Source: a bacterium (GTDB taxonomy: Bacteria; Krumholzibacteriota; Krumholzibacteriia; LZORAL124-64-63). Taken from it: 37,999 nt of DNA. How positions within the stretch are numbered: position 1 is the first letter of the stretch; every line of letters begins with the position of its first letter. The notes under the pieces were generated by a model. It was not told the DNA's origin and ran no database searches. It saw only the letters and a program-made list of their open reading frames with translations. Shown here piece by piece: positions 1 through 8,776 of the stretch. The position numbers and the translations under genes were made by a program. The DNA is taken from contig WJIQ01000048.1 in the NCBI GenBank assembly GCA_014730255.1, forward strand, positions 1 through 37,999, given 5' to 3'.

Positions 1-19
1 CCATATGGTATCCTGATTC

Positions 20-31
20 ATGACCGGTCAT
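20..31. promoter_or_regulatory. perfect 12-bp palindrome (operator candidate, downstream copy)
   Basis: ATGACCGGTCAT is a perfect palindrome. Its core TGACCGGTCA recurs with one change at 94-105, inside a minus-strand promoter. The centres of the two sites are 74 bp apart, close to seven helical turns. This copy overlaps possible start signals of a minus-strand gene that would run off the left edge: an ATG at 29-31 preceded by GGAG/AAAGG, or an ATG at 19-21. Binding by a dimeric repressor is inferred; the regulator is not identified. Confidence 0.4.
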
Positions 32-79
32 CCTTTCTCCGTATGCGTTATCCAGATCCATCCGACCTGGTAGCACGCG

Positions 80-109
80 ATTATACGGACTGGGTGATCG
101 GTCACTCCA
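80..109 (-). promoter_or_regulatory. minus-strand promoter with a palindrome in its spacer
   Basis: On the minus strand a consensus -10 box TATAAT (complement of 80-85) lies 18 bp from a weak -35 candidate TGGAGT (104-109). The spacer holds GTGACCGATCAC (94-105), a near-palindrome matching the perfect palindrome at 20-31. Transcription would start near position 73 and head off the left edge, towards a gene whose first codons may lie at 1-31. It lies just downstream of the SMR gene, whose stop codon is at 116-118. The -10 is clear, the -35 is poor, and the downstream gene cannot be seen. Confidence 0.45.
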
Positions 110-115
110 TATTCT

Positions 116-445
116 CTAGGAGCCGGAGGTCGAGGTCGAGAGCTTCAGTCCCACGATGCCGACGACGATCAGCAGCATGCTGAGCATGCGCAGGGTCTCG
201 ACCGGTTCGTCCAGGTAGAGCGCCCCGTAGATCGCCGCGCCGATCGCCCCGATACCGGCCCAGATGGTGTACGCCGGCGCCAGGGGCAGATGCTTCATCG
301 ACAGCGACAGGAAGAAGGCGCTGCCCGCCCCGAACAGGGCGTACCAGATGATCGGAACCACCCTGGTGAAGCCCTGCGTGTACTTCAGGCTGATCACCCA
401 GCCGATCTCAAGAAGACCGGCGATACCCACGTAGATCCAGCCCAA
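116..445 (-). CDS. sugE: SMR-family exporter, Gdx/SugE type (guanidinium exporter-like)
   Basis: A 109-residue, four-helix small multidrug resistance protein of the inner membrane. The membrane-embedded glutamate sits in AGLLEIGWVISLKYTQGF near residue 14. The first helix, the AYTIWAGIGAIGAA segment and the closing VGIVGLKLS follow the Gdx/SugE branch rather than the EmrE drug-exporter branch. Family members work as antiparallel dimers that exchange protons for guanidinium or small quaternary cations. The start is a TTG at 445 with GGGAG six bases upstream. It is the last gene of the ten-gene minus-strand array, 12 bp behind the sterol-desaturase gene, so it has no leader of its own where a guanidine riboswitch could sit. 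SMR proteins also include lipid-linked sugar flippases (ArnE/F), so a role in exporting the operon's product is possible but not shown. Confidence 0.88.
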   Translation of the reverse strand: MGWIYVGIAGLLEIGWVISLKYTQGFTRVVPIIWYALFGAGSAFFLSLSMKHLPLAPAYTIWAGIGAIGAAIYGALYLDEPVETLRMLSMLLIVVGIVGLKLSTSTSGS

Positions 446-457
446 GTCGTACTCCCG

Positions 458-1270
458 TCAGGAATCGCCGATGGGCCTGCCGAGCTTCGCATCCTGGTCG
501 CGCAGCGGTCGGAACATCACGGCGTGCTGGAAGAAATAGTTCCGAGGGAATCGGTACGGAAGCCCATAGACCGGGGGCTTGTCACGTCCGGGATGATAGA
601 TGGTCCCGAACAGGTAATCCCAGACCGACAGCTTCGTCGCGTAGTTGGCGAAGTAGACGTCCTCGTGATCTGCGTGATGCCAGCGGTGGAGCTCCGGACC
701 GTTGATCACGTAGCGGAGCGGACCGAGGCGGACATCGAGGTTCGAGTGGATGAACATGCCCCAGACCGCCGAGATCGCGCCCTTGATGATCGCCACCTCG
801 GGGGCGGCGCCCAGCAGGACGATGGGCGCGAACTCGACGATGCCGTTGATGAGGATCTCCAGCGAGTGCGACCGCACGCCGCTGAGCCAGTCGATCTGGC
901 GGGGGGAGTGGTGCGCCTCGTGCGTGCGCCAGAGGATCTTGTTGTGATGCTGCCAGCGATGCATCCAGTAGATATAGAAATCATGGATCACGAGGAAGAA
1001 GACGACCTGCGCCCAGATCGGCCAGTCGGTGACGATCCGGGGGCGGCCGGTTGTCGCCGCGTCCAGCCACTCGATGAACCAGGCGATCGCCAGGCCGAGC
1101 ACGTAGCTCTGGATGAAGGTGTACCAGATGAGGTCGGTCCAGAATCCCTCGCGCAGGACCTCGAGCCTGCGGCCGCGCTCATATGGCCAGCGCCGCTCGG
1201 CCAGGATGAAGAGGATCGCCGAGCCCACGATCACCGCCGTGGTGATGTCGCGGATGAGTTCGATGTCCAT
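458..1270 (-). CDS. sterol desaturase / fatty acid hydroxylase family membrane di-iron enzyme
   Basis: A 270-residue integral membrane protein with an N-terminal anchor, several hydrophobic spans and the histidine clusters of the fatty acid hydroxylase superfamily: HDFYIYWMHRWQHH, HEAHHSPRQ and HRWHHADHEDVYFANY. These bind the two iron atoms that activate O2 for C-H hydroxylation or desaturation of a lipid. Family members act on sterols, carotenoids, fatty acids or alkylglycerols; the substrate cannot be read from the sequence. The ATG at 1270 starts five bases after the NeuB stop, so it is almost certainly co-transcribed with the sugar genes, and the SMR gene follows 12 bp later. It may modify the lipid that carries or anchors the sugar product, but this is inferred from position alone. 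Confidence 0.88.
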   Translation of the reverse strand: MDIELIRDITTAVIVGSAILFILAERRWPYERGRRLEVLREGFWTDLIWYTFIQSYVLGLAIAWFIEWLDAATTGRPRIVTDWPIWAQVVFFLVIHDFYIYWMHRWQHHNKILWRTHEAHHSPRQIDWLSGVRSHSLEILINGIVEFAPIVLLGAAPEVAIIKGAISAVWGMFIHSNLDVRLGPLRYVINGPELHRWHHADHEDVYFANYATKLSVWDYLFGTIYHPGRDKPPVYGLPYRFPRNYFFQHAVMFRPLRDQDAKLGRPIGDS

Positions 1271-1275
1271 GGTCT

Positions 1276-2163
1276 CTATGCCACGCTCGCCTTGACCCGA
1301 CGCAGCTTCCTGAGCTGGCCGAGTTCGCTGTCATAGACCTGCTTGACGCCGTCGCCGAGCGCCACCTCGATGTCACGGATGTTGCTCACCAGCCGGTGCA
1401 GACCCATGATCTCCACCGACGCGGCCTGGTCGCTGCCCCACATCGCCCGATCGAGGGTGATGTGCCGCTCGACGAAGCATGCTCCGAGCGCCACCGCGCC
1501 CCAGGTCGGGGCGAGGCCGACCTCGTGTCCGGAGTAGCCGATCGGCAGCTGCGGAAACGCCTCGCGCAGGGTGCGGATCATGGCCAGGTTGAGCTGGTCG
1601 GGCGGGCACGGGTAGGCCGAGGTCGAGTGAGCGACCATCAGGCTCGCCCGGTCGAGCACGGCCACGGCCTGCTCGATCTCCCCCCAGGTCGACATGCCGG
1701 TGGAGATCATCAGCGGCTTGCCGGTGGCCTGCATCCTCTGCAGGAGGGCGTGGTCGGTGAGCGAGGCCGATGCCGCCTTGTAGAGAGGAGGATCGAACTG
1801 CTCGATGAAATCGACCGCCTCCTCGTCCCAGCACGAGGCGCACCAGTGGATGCCACGCTCGCGGCAGTAGCGATCGATCTCGGCGTAGTCGTCCCGGTCG
1901 AATTCCACGCGATGTCGATACTCGATGTAGGTCATCCGGCCCCAGGGCGTGTCCCGTTCGACGTTCCATTGATCGCGAGGGACGCAGAGCTCGGGGGTGC
2001 GCTTCTGGAACTTCACGCAGTCGGCGCCGGAGAAGACGGCCCCGTCGATCATCCTTCTGGCCAGGGCGAGGTCTCCGTTGTGGTTGATCCCGATCTCGCC
2101 GATGACATAGACCGGCTCGCCATGGCCGATGTGACGCTCGCCGACCCGGACACGCGTGCTCAT
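1276..2163 (-). CDS. neuB: NeuB-family PEP-dependent ulosonic acid synthase lacking the SAF domain
   Basis: A 295-residue protein that is almost entirely the NeuB TIM barrel. Family signatures run in order: GEIGINHNGD near the N-terminus, CVKFQKR, a PPLYKAASAS strand, STGMSTWGEIEQ, HSTSAYPCP, GYSGHEVGL and VERHITLDRAMWGSDQAAS. NeuB enzymes condense phosphoenolpyruvate with an aldose (ManNAc or related) to give a 3-deoxy-2-ulosonic acid. Usual members are about 340-350 residues and end in a SAF (antifreeze-like) domain that reaches into the partner's active site; here the chain stops right after LGQLRKLRRVKASVA. The usual GPDH segment reads GSDQ. The start ATG at 2163 overlaps the phosphatase stop by ATGA, implying translational coupling. 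A longer reading frame upstream is only frame overlap with the phosphatase gene. The sugar substrate is probably not ManNAc. Confidence 0.9.
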   Translation of the reverse strand: MSTRVRVGERHIGHGEPVYVIGEIGINHNGDLALARRMIDGAVFSGADCVKFQKRTPELCVPRDQWNVERDTPWGRMTYIEYRHRVEFDRDDYAEIDRYCRERGIHWCASCWDEEAVDFIEQFDPPLYKAASASLTDHALLQRMQATGKPLMISTGMSTWGEIEQAVAVLDRASLMVAHSTSAYPCPPDQLNLAMIRTLREAFPQLPIGYSGHEVGLAPTWGAVALGACFVERHITLDRAMWGSDQAASVEIMGLHRLVSNIRDIEVALGDGVKQVYDSELGQLRKLRRVKASVA

Positions 2164-2705
2164 GATTCCGTCCTCTCGGATGCGACCGCGACGCGGCCAG
2201 CGATGATGATCTCCGCGAACTCGCGAAACGCGCCCTCGCCGCCGCGGGCGGTGCAGACGTGGTGCGCGGCCTGCCGGGCCTGGGGAAGGGCATCGGCCGG
2301 ACAGGCGGCGAAGCCGACGCGCTCCATGACCTCGACGTCGTTGACGTCGTCGCCGATGTAGGCCACCTGCGACGGCTGGAGGCCGTGCCGGCGCACGATC
2401 TCGTCGAGCACGGCGAGCTTGTCGCCGATCCCGAGATGGACCTCGGTGATGCCGAGCTTCTCGGCGCGCCGAGCCACCGGAGGCGAGTCCTCGCCGGTGA
2501 TGATGCCGGTCTCGATGCCGCACTCGCGGCGCAGCCGGGCCACGCCCATGCCGTCGCGCAGGGAATAGCGCTTGAGCTCCTCGCCGCGATCGGAGTACCA
2601 GACGCAGCCGTCGGTGAGCACGCCGTCGTTGTCGGTCAGCGCGAGGCGGATGCCGGCGAGCCGTTCGCGAACCGGCGCGGGCAGATCGGTCAGCGAGATC
2701 ACCAT
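2160..2705 (-). CDS. KdsC-type HAD phosphatase (ulosonate-phosphate phosphatase-like)
   Basis: A 181-residue haloacid dehalogenase-fold phosphatase of the KdsC/NeuA-C-terminal subfamily (C0 type, no cap domain). The nucleophile motif reads [11 protein letters not shown] near residue 25, where family members usually have a hydrophobic residue between the two aspartates. Motif II is [18 protein letters not shown] and the magnesium-binding motif is [11 protein letters not shown] near residue 117. KdsC removes the phosphate from KDO-8-phosphate; relatives remove it from sialic acid 9-phosphate. Next to NeuB, the parsimonious role is dephosphorylating the ulosonic acid phosphate before CMP activation. 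The start codon overlaps the end of the SDR gene by seven bases and the stop overlaps the NeuB start by four. Confidence 0.9.
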   Translation of the reverse strand: MVISLTDLPAPVRERLAGIRLALTDNDGVLTDGCVWYSDRGEELKRYSLRDGMGVARLRRECGIETGIITGEDSPPVARRAEKLGITEVHLGIGDKLAVLDEIVRRHGLQPSQVAYIGDDVNDVEVMERVGFAACPADALPQARQAAHHVCTARGGEGAFREFAEIIIAGRVAVASERTES

Positions 2706-3532
2706 GCGGTCCAGCCTCCATCGACGACCAGATTGGCCCCGGTCATGTAGCTCGAGGCCTCGCTGGCCAGGAAGACCACGGCCCCGGCATAGTCGGTCGG
2801 CCGGGCCATGCGCCCGAGGGGCGTCCGACGGCTGTACTGGTGGACGAAGTGGGGATCCTGCGCGTTCTCCACGCCACCCGGTGACAGCGTGTTGACGCGC
2901 ACGCCGCGGTCGCCCCAGTAGGCGGCCAGAAAGCGTGTGAACTGGACGACCGCGCCCTTGGTCACCGGATACGCCGGCGACTTGTAGAACTGCTGTCGCC
3001 CCTCGGCGTCGCGATACAGCGACTGGTCCGGGGCGACCAGGCCGTAGGTCGACGCCACGTTGACGATGCTGCCCGTGCCGCGCTCGGCCATGCGGCGGCC
3101 GAAGGCCTGGGCGCAGAGGAAGGTGCCGGTGACGTTCACGTCGAGCGACGACTGGAACAAGGCCAGCGGGTAGTTCTCGAACCGCGACTGCTCGGCGGCG
3201 AGCGCGGGGTTCTCGAACATGTCGTTGATCGCCGCATTGTTCACCAGGACGTCCATGGGCCCCCACCGCCCGGTGACCGTGTCGGCGGCGGTCTCGACGG
3301 CCTCGGCGTCGGTGATGTCGAAACCCAGGCCCAGATGCTCGACACCCAGATGTTCGCACGGGAGTTCGTTCGCGAGCGCCTCGCAGCCGGCCGTATCGAG
3401 ATCGCAGGCGACGACGGTCGCCCCGGCGCCGGCCAGGGCGGTACAATGCTCGCGGCCGAGCAGGCCGAGCGCGCCGGTGACCACGGCCACCTTGCCATCG
3501 AGCGAGAAGCGGGAGACGTCGGCCGGACTCAT
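2699..3532 (-). CDS. SDR-family NAD(P)-dependent oxidoreductase
   Basis: A 277-residue classical short-chain dehydrogenase/reductase. It shows the nucleotide-binding loop [10 protein letters not shown], the NNAA motif, the catalytic pair in [11 protein letters not shown] (YxxxK), an RVNTLSPGG segment and the C-terminal VVDGGWTAW. SDRs interconvert hydroxyl and keto groups on small substrates, often sugars. It lies between the aminotransferase (9 bp gap) and the phosphatase (7 bp overlap). The natural reading is an alcohol-to-ketone or aldehyde oxidation that prepares a carbon for transamination, comparable in logic to KdnB/KdnA in Kdo8N synthesis, although those are different families. The ATG at 3532 has GGAG six bases upstream. 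The exact substrate cannot be derived. Confidence 0.9.
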   Translation of the reverse strand: MSPADVSRFSLDGKVAVVTGALGLLGREHCTALAGAGATVVACDLDTAGCEALANELPCEHLGVEHLGLGFDITDAEAVETAADTVTGRWGPMDVLVNNAAINDMFENPALAAEQSRFENYPLALFQSSLDVNVTGTFLCAQAFGRRMAERGTGSIVNVASTYGLVAPDQSLYRDAEGRQQFYKSPAYPVTKGAVVQFTRFLAAYWGDRGVRVNTLSPGGVENAQDPHFVHQYSRRTPLGRMARPTDYAGAVVFLASEASSYMTGANLVVDGGWTAW

Positions 3533-3541
3533 CGTGATCTC

Positions 3542-4850
<1,309 letters not shown>

Positions 4851-4858
<8 letters not shown>

Positions 4859-5768
4859 GGGTGGCCTTTCGAGCGTGCCAGCGGGTCATCACGCGGTCGG
4901 CGATGGCCTCGGCGGTGAAGCCCTCGTAGCGGAGGATGTCGGCGAGCAGGGCGGGCCTGAACCAGGTGTCGAGGCCGAGAGGCAGGACCTCGGCCGCGGT
5001 CTGCTCGCGCACGAGCAGCTCGCAGACCTGGCTGAGGAGACCGCCGGTGTTCAGGTGGTCCTCGACCGTCACCACCAGGGCGGTCTCGCGCGCGGCCGCG
5101 AGCACGGCGGCGATGTCCAGGGGCGGCAGGGTGCGCAGGTTCACCACGCGCACGGAGCGGCCGGCGCGCTCCAGCTCCTCCGCCGCGGCGACCGCCTGGC
5201 CGACGAGGGTGCCGTGGACCAGCAGCGCGATCTCGTCGCCGTCGCGCAGCGTCTCGGCCCGGCCGATCGCGAACCCGTCCGTGTGCTCGACCCGGGCCGG
5301 CTTGTCGTTGAAGCGGATGTACCAGGGATGCGGATCGGCCAGCACGTCGCCGAGGCCGGCCAGCAGCTCGTCGTTGCAGCTGGGCGCGAAGACGCGCATG
5401 CCCGGGATCTGCCGCATGACGCCGATGTCCTCGATGGCCTGGTGCGTCGGGCCGTTGGCCTCGCTCAGGAACCCGGGTACGTAGCCCACGAGCTTGACCG
5501 GCAGGCCGGCGATGCCGACGTCCGTGCGCACGAACTCGTAGGCGCGCAGGGTGAGGAACGTGGCCAGGGCGTGCACGACGGGGACCCGGCCGCGTAGGGC
5601 CAGACCCGCGGCCGCGCCCACGAGCGTCATCTCGGCGATGCCGGTGTCGACGAAGCGGTCGCCGAGGCGGTCGGGCAGGCCGCGGATGGCGGCGCGGTTC
5701 TCGGCGGTCATCACCACCAGGCGGTCGTCCCGCTGGCAGAGGTCGAACAGGTGATCCTCGTAGGTCAT
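4851..5768 (-). CDS. transketolase, C-terminal subunit (pyrimidine-binding and C-domain half)
   Basis: A 305-residue protein with the pyrimidine-binding domain (VVMTAENRAAI, VDTGIAEMTLVGAAAGLAL including the catalytic-type glutamate, ANGPTHQAIEDI) and the C-terminal domain (LLVHGTLVGQAVAAAEEL, VVNLRTLPPLD, VTVEDHLNTGGLLSQV) of split transketolases. With its N-half it should form a thiamine-diphosphate enzyme that moves a two-carbon ketol unit between sugars. Start ATG at 5768 and the stop of the N-half share a base (TGATG), so the two are translationally coupled. Split transketolases of this size occur both in central metabolism and in surface-sugar clusters; its place among sugar-activation genes argues for the latter. 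A DXPS-like acyl transfer is an alternative. Confidence 0.92.
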
Positions 5769-6625
5769 CAGCGCACCACCAGGGGCTCGGAGGTCAGATC
5801 GGACCCGCCACCGCCGCGCAGCTCGCGCAACAGCTGGGCGATCTCCTCGTGGGTGAAGTTGCAGAACCAGCGGTCGGCCCGGGCCTCGATGCTGGGCAGG
5901 CCCTTGCCGCGGACGGTCTCGGCCACGACCACGGCGGGACGGTCGCGCGGTTCGTCGGTGGCGTCGAAGACGCGGTCGAGGTCGCCGAAGTCGTGCCCGT
6001 CGCAGGTGTCGGCCCACCAGCCGAAGGCGCGGAACTTCTCGGCCAGCGGATCCAGGGGCACCAGCTGTTCGGTCTCGATGTTGGCCTGGAAGCGGTTGCG
6101 GTCGACGACGGCGATCAGGTTGTCGAGCCGGTGGGCGGCGGCCACCAGGGCGCCTTCCCAGACCGACCCCTCGTTGCACTCGCCGTCGCCGAGGATGACG
6201 ACGACCTTCTGGCCGCCGTCGCGCAGCTTGATGTCCAGCGCCACGCCGATGGCGACCGAGAGCAGGTGGCCGAGCGACCCGGAGTGGAACTCGATGCCCG
6301 GGACCGCCCGGTTGGGGTGCCAGTAGATGTGGTCGTCCGGGCTGAGGTGGTTGGCGAGACGTCCGGGCTCGATCACGCCCATCTCGGCGAACGTCCCGTA
6401 GAGGGCCGGCACGTCGTGCCCCTTGGACAGGAGCAGCACGTCGCGATCCCCAGCATCCGGCCGGGCGGGATCGAAGGTCAGCACCCGCGCATAGAGGTGG
6501 ACGATCAGATCGACGCAGCTCAGCGACGCGCCCAGGAAGCAGCCGCCGTCGGTGGCCATGCGGATGCAGTGCTCGCGCACACGGAGGGCGCGCTGGGCGA
6601 GCTCGGAGTCGGAGAGCGGGGCCAT
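5768..6625 (-). CDS. transketolase, N-terminal subunit (TPP-binding half)
   Basis: A 285-residue thiamine-diphosphate-binding half of a split transketolase. It shows LSKGHDVPALYGTFAEMG, HLSPDDH, the FHSGSLGHLLSVAIGVAL stretch and the metal/TPP motif GDGECNEGSVWEGALVAAAH, plus VVVAETVRGKGLPS. I chose the ATG at 6625 because GGGAGG lies four bases upstream; an in-frame ATG at 6655 would overlap the preceding gene by ATGA but has no visible Shine-Dalgarno. It is followed at once by the C-half. In this array the pair probably builds or rearranges the acceptor sugar used by the SAF-less NeuB, an inference from context. Confidence 0.92.
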   Translation of the reverse strand: MAPLSDSELAQRALRVREHCIRMATDGGCFLGASLSCVDLIVHLYARVLTFDPARPDAGDRDVLLLSKGHDVPALYGTFAEMGVIEPGRLANHLSPDDHIYWHPNRAVPGIEFHSGSLGHLLSVAIGVALDIKLRDGGQKVVVILGDGECNEGSVWEGALVAAAHRLDNLIAVVDRNRFQANIETEQLVPLDPLAEKFRAFGWWADTCDGHDFGDLDRVFDATDEPRDRPAVVVAETVRGKGLPSIEARADRWFCNFTHEEIAQLLRELRGGGGSDLTSEPLVVR

Positions 6626-6651
6626 GGTGCCTCCCGGCGCTGGCGCCGCGA

Positions 6652-7458
6652 TCATTCGACCAGGCGGGTCTGATCGCGGTCGACGGTGGAGAGTTCGTCG
6701 AGGTGGTGCCGATACCAGTTCACGCCGGCGTATCGCGCGTTGATCTCGCGGATGTCCGGCTCGCGGTCCAGCAGCGTGAGGATGTCCTCGAGCGAGAAGA
6801 GAGGATTCCCGGGGTGAAGGCGGCCGAAGACCGCCCGGATGAACTCCAGATCCTCCGGATAGTCGATGGTGAAGCGGTGCGACATGGAGCAGTCGCGGCC
6901 ACCCGGCCAGACCACGTTGTCGAGCCGGAACTGGTCGCCTCGCTCCCAGAGGAACGGCGTGGTGTGCTCGCGCTCGAAGTCGCGGTCGGCCACCCGCCAG
7001 GCGGTCTCCAGGGCATCCATGGTCATGACCTCGACGTCGTTCCCGTCCGGCCAGGTGGCCGGATGCAGGTTCGAGACGTAGTCCCAGCGCTCGGGGTGGG
7101 CGAGCATGCGGCCGATCACCAGGTCGATCACCCCGGGGTCGATGAGCGGGCAGTCGGACGGGATCTTGACCACGATCTCGGCCCGGTGGGCGCGCGCGGC
7201 CTGGACGTGACGATCGAGCAGGTCGTGCTCGTCGCCCCGGACGCAGGCGACCCCGAGGTCGGCGCAGAGATCGACGATGGCCTGGTCGGCATCCGCCGCG
7301 GTGGTCGCCACCACGACCGTGCCGACGGTGCGCGCAGCGCGGACGCGCTCGAGCATGCGCACGAGAAGCGGCTCGCCCGACACCGGGGCGAGGACCTTGT
7401 CCGGCAGCCGGGACGATCCCCGACGGGCCTGCACCACCGTCACCACGACGGAGGACAT
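6652..7458 (-). CDS. SpsF/NeuA-type cytidylyltransferase
   Basis: A 268-residue nucleotidyltransferase of the acylneuraminate cytidylyltransferase/SpsF family. The N-terminal nucleotide-binding motif VVQARRGSSRLPDKVLAPVSG is diagnostic. VVATTAADADQAI, VRGDEHDLLDRH, KIPSDCPLIDP and FTIDYPEDLEFI follow in the usual order. Such enzymes activate an ulosonic acid by transferring CMP from CTP. With NeuB and a KdsC-type phosphatase in the same operon, it should produce the CMP-ulosonic acid that the first gene could transfer. Its ATG at 7458 shares a base with the stop of the upstream gene (TGATG), and the Shine-Dalgarno is weak, so coupling is likely. Confidence 0.9.
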   Translation of the reverse strand: MSSVVVTVVQARRGSSRLPDKVLAPVSGEPLLVRMLERVRAARTVGTVVVATTAADADQAIVDLCADLGVACVRGDEHDLLDRHVQAARAHRAEIVVKIPSDCPLIDPGVIDLVIGRMLAHPERWDYVSNLHPATWPDGNDVEVMTMDALETAWRVADRDFEREHTTPFLWERGDQFRLDNVVWPGGRDCSMSHRFTIDYPEDLEFIRAVFGRLHPGNPLFSLEDILTLLDREPDIREINARYAGVNWYRHHLDELSTVDRDQTRLVE

Positions 7459-8462
7459 CAGCTCGCCGCCGCTTCCTGGATCGATCCGTCGCCCGGCAGG
7501 ACGAGATCCTGCTCGAGCAGCTCGCGGCAGACCGCCGCGATGTTCGCCGCGGACCGGCCGCCGTTCTGGAGCGGCTGCAGTCGCTCGAGTTCGTCCAGGT
7601 CGAAGTAGGAGTGGACCTCCTTGCCCAGGGCGAGTCCGACGTAGACCACGGACGAGTACTGGGTGATCAGCACGTCGCAGTTGGCGATCATGTGGTTGGT
7701 GTCGCCGGTCGCGAGGATGCGAGCGTCGGGCAGGACCTCGCGGATCTCCTGCGTGCTACGCTCGACGTTCTCGTTGGGGTGCAACTTGACGATGATCTCG
7801 CGGTCGCCGGCGATCTCGCGGGCGTTCTGCAGGAAGCGTTTCCGGTTGCAGAATTTGAAGCACTCGCGCGTATCGCTCGTGGCGACCAGCACGTGGCCGT
7901 GGTGGGGGAAGTCGTTGTCCCGGTACAGCGCGCAGTGGTCGAAGTTGGGGATGCCGGTGATCACGATCCGGTCCGGATCGACCCCCTTGGCCACGAAGTG
8001 ATCGCGATAGCCGGCCGAGGCCACGCAGAAGCGTTCGTACCGGTGCGACAGGCCGGTGGTCGCGGTCGAGGCCAGGAAGCGCGGCAGCTTCAGCCACTTC
8101 ACCAGGTGGTACATGAGGTCCTCGGGGTCGGTCATCCCCTCCTGGACCAGGACGGTCTTGACGCCCTCGAGGTTGTTGGGGACGAGCAGGTCGGTGCCCA
8201 GGAGCGCGAGGTCGTACGTGTTGCGGCGGCCCTTGTAGTCTATGCGCAGGTCCTGCTCGCGCAGGTAGCGCTCGGTGTCCGCGCGCATGGGGCCGCCCAT
8301 GATCGTGAACTCGGCCCAGCCGCGATCGACCAGGGGCTCGAGCGCTCCGTCGGTGTAGAACGGAGAGAACCAGGCCTCGTATTCCGGAAGATGCCGGGAG
8401 ATCTGGTGCATGATCGTGGTCTGGTTGAGAGACCCACCGATGAACAGGATCTTCTTCACCAC
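7458..8462 (-). CDS. GT-B-like glycosyl/glycerophosphotransferase, first gene of the ulosonic acid operon
   Basis: A protein of about 334 residues that looks like a GT-B-fold transferase of the CDP-glycerol glycerophosphotransferase/UDP-GlcNAc epimerase superfamily. It has an N-terminal Rossmann start KKILFIGGSLNQTT, a central DRIVITGIPNFD strand, the IIVKLHPNEN motif and a C-terminal CDVLITQYSSVVYVGLALGKEV donor-binding region. The frame opens at a GTG at 8468, but AAGGAG abuts that codon directly, so the GTG at 8462 (five-base spacing, used here) or 8459 (eight-base) is more likely. It has no signal peptide or membrane span. It probably transfers the CMP-activated sugar to a cytoplasmic acceptor; the acceptor is unknown. 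Confidence 0.75.
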   Translation of the reverse strand: MVKKILFIGGSLNQTTIMHQISRHLPEYEAWFSPFYTDGALEPLVDRGWAEFTIMGGPMRADTERYLREQDLRIDYKGRRNTYDLALLGTDLLVPNNLEGVKTVLVQEGMTDPEDLMYHLVKWLKLPRFLASTATTGLSHRYERFCVASAGYRDHFVAKGVDPDRIVITGIPNFDHCALYRDNDFPHHGHVLVATSDTRECFKFCNRKRFLQNAREIAGDREIIVKLHPNENVERSTQEIREVLPDARILATGDTNHMIANCDVLITQYSSVVYVGLALGKEVHSYFDLDELERLQPLQNGGRSAANIAAVCRELLEQDLVLPGDGSIQEAAAS

Positions 8463-8776
8463 GGGCACTCCTTGCCGGTCGCTTCCTTGTCTACCGGGGA
8501 CTCGTCGGCTGGGAACAGACTATGAGGGGTCGTTGTGGGGTGGGTTAGCGAGGAGTGAGAATCGCGTAAGGCGAGGCGGGGATGGACTTGCAGGCGTCCC
8601 GGCGGTTCAGCCCCGAAATCCGTTCCGTGCATGGTGTTGAGGTCTCGGGCGCGACCACGGGCCCGGATACGATTTTCGTTATCAGATGAAACTGATCATC
8701 CATTAACGCGGATTCGCCTAGCGTATCGCCCGGTCCGTCCGCCACCGACGCCATTCACCTCCATGGAGGCTCCACC
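8463..8776. other. divergent intergenic region between the sugar operon and phoD
   Basis: About 310 bp between two divergent transcription units. A relatively AT-rich patch at 8671-8712 contains an inverted repeat at 8681-8696 (ATCAG, six-base loop, CTGAT) and is the likeliest place for promoter or operator sequences. I could not fix convincing -35/-10 pairs for either direction. A 69-codon minus-strand frame (8545-8754) has no family features and I consider it chance. The phoD ribosome site GGAGG lies at the right end, around 8764-8768. Confidence 0.4.

Noticed and set aside
446-470. Guanidine riboswitch before the Gdx-type gene
   Set aside because: Only 12 bases separate it from the preceding gene, so there is no room for a riboswitch aptamer.
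8545-8754. 69-codon minus-strand frame in the divergent gap
   Set aside because: No ribosome site, no family features, and it covers the likely regulatory patch.
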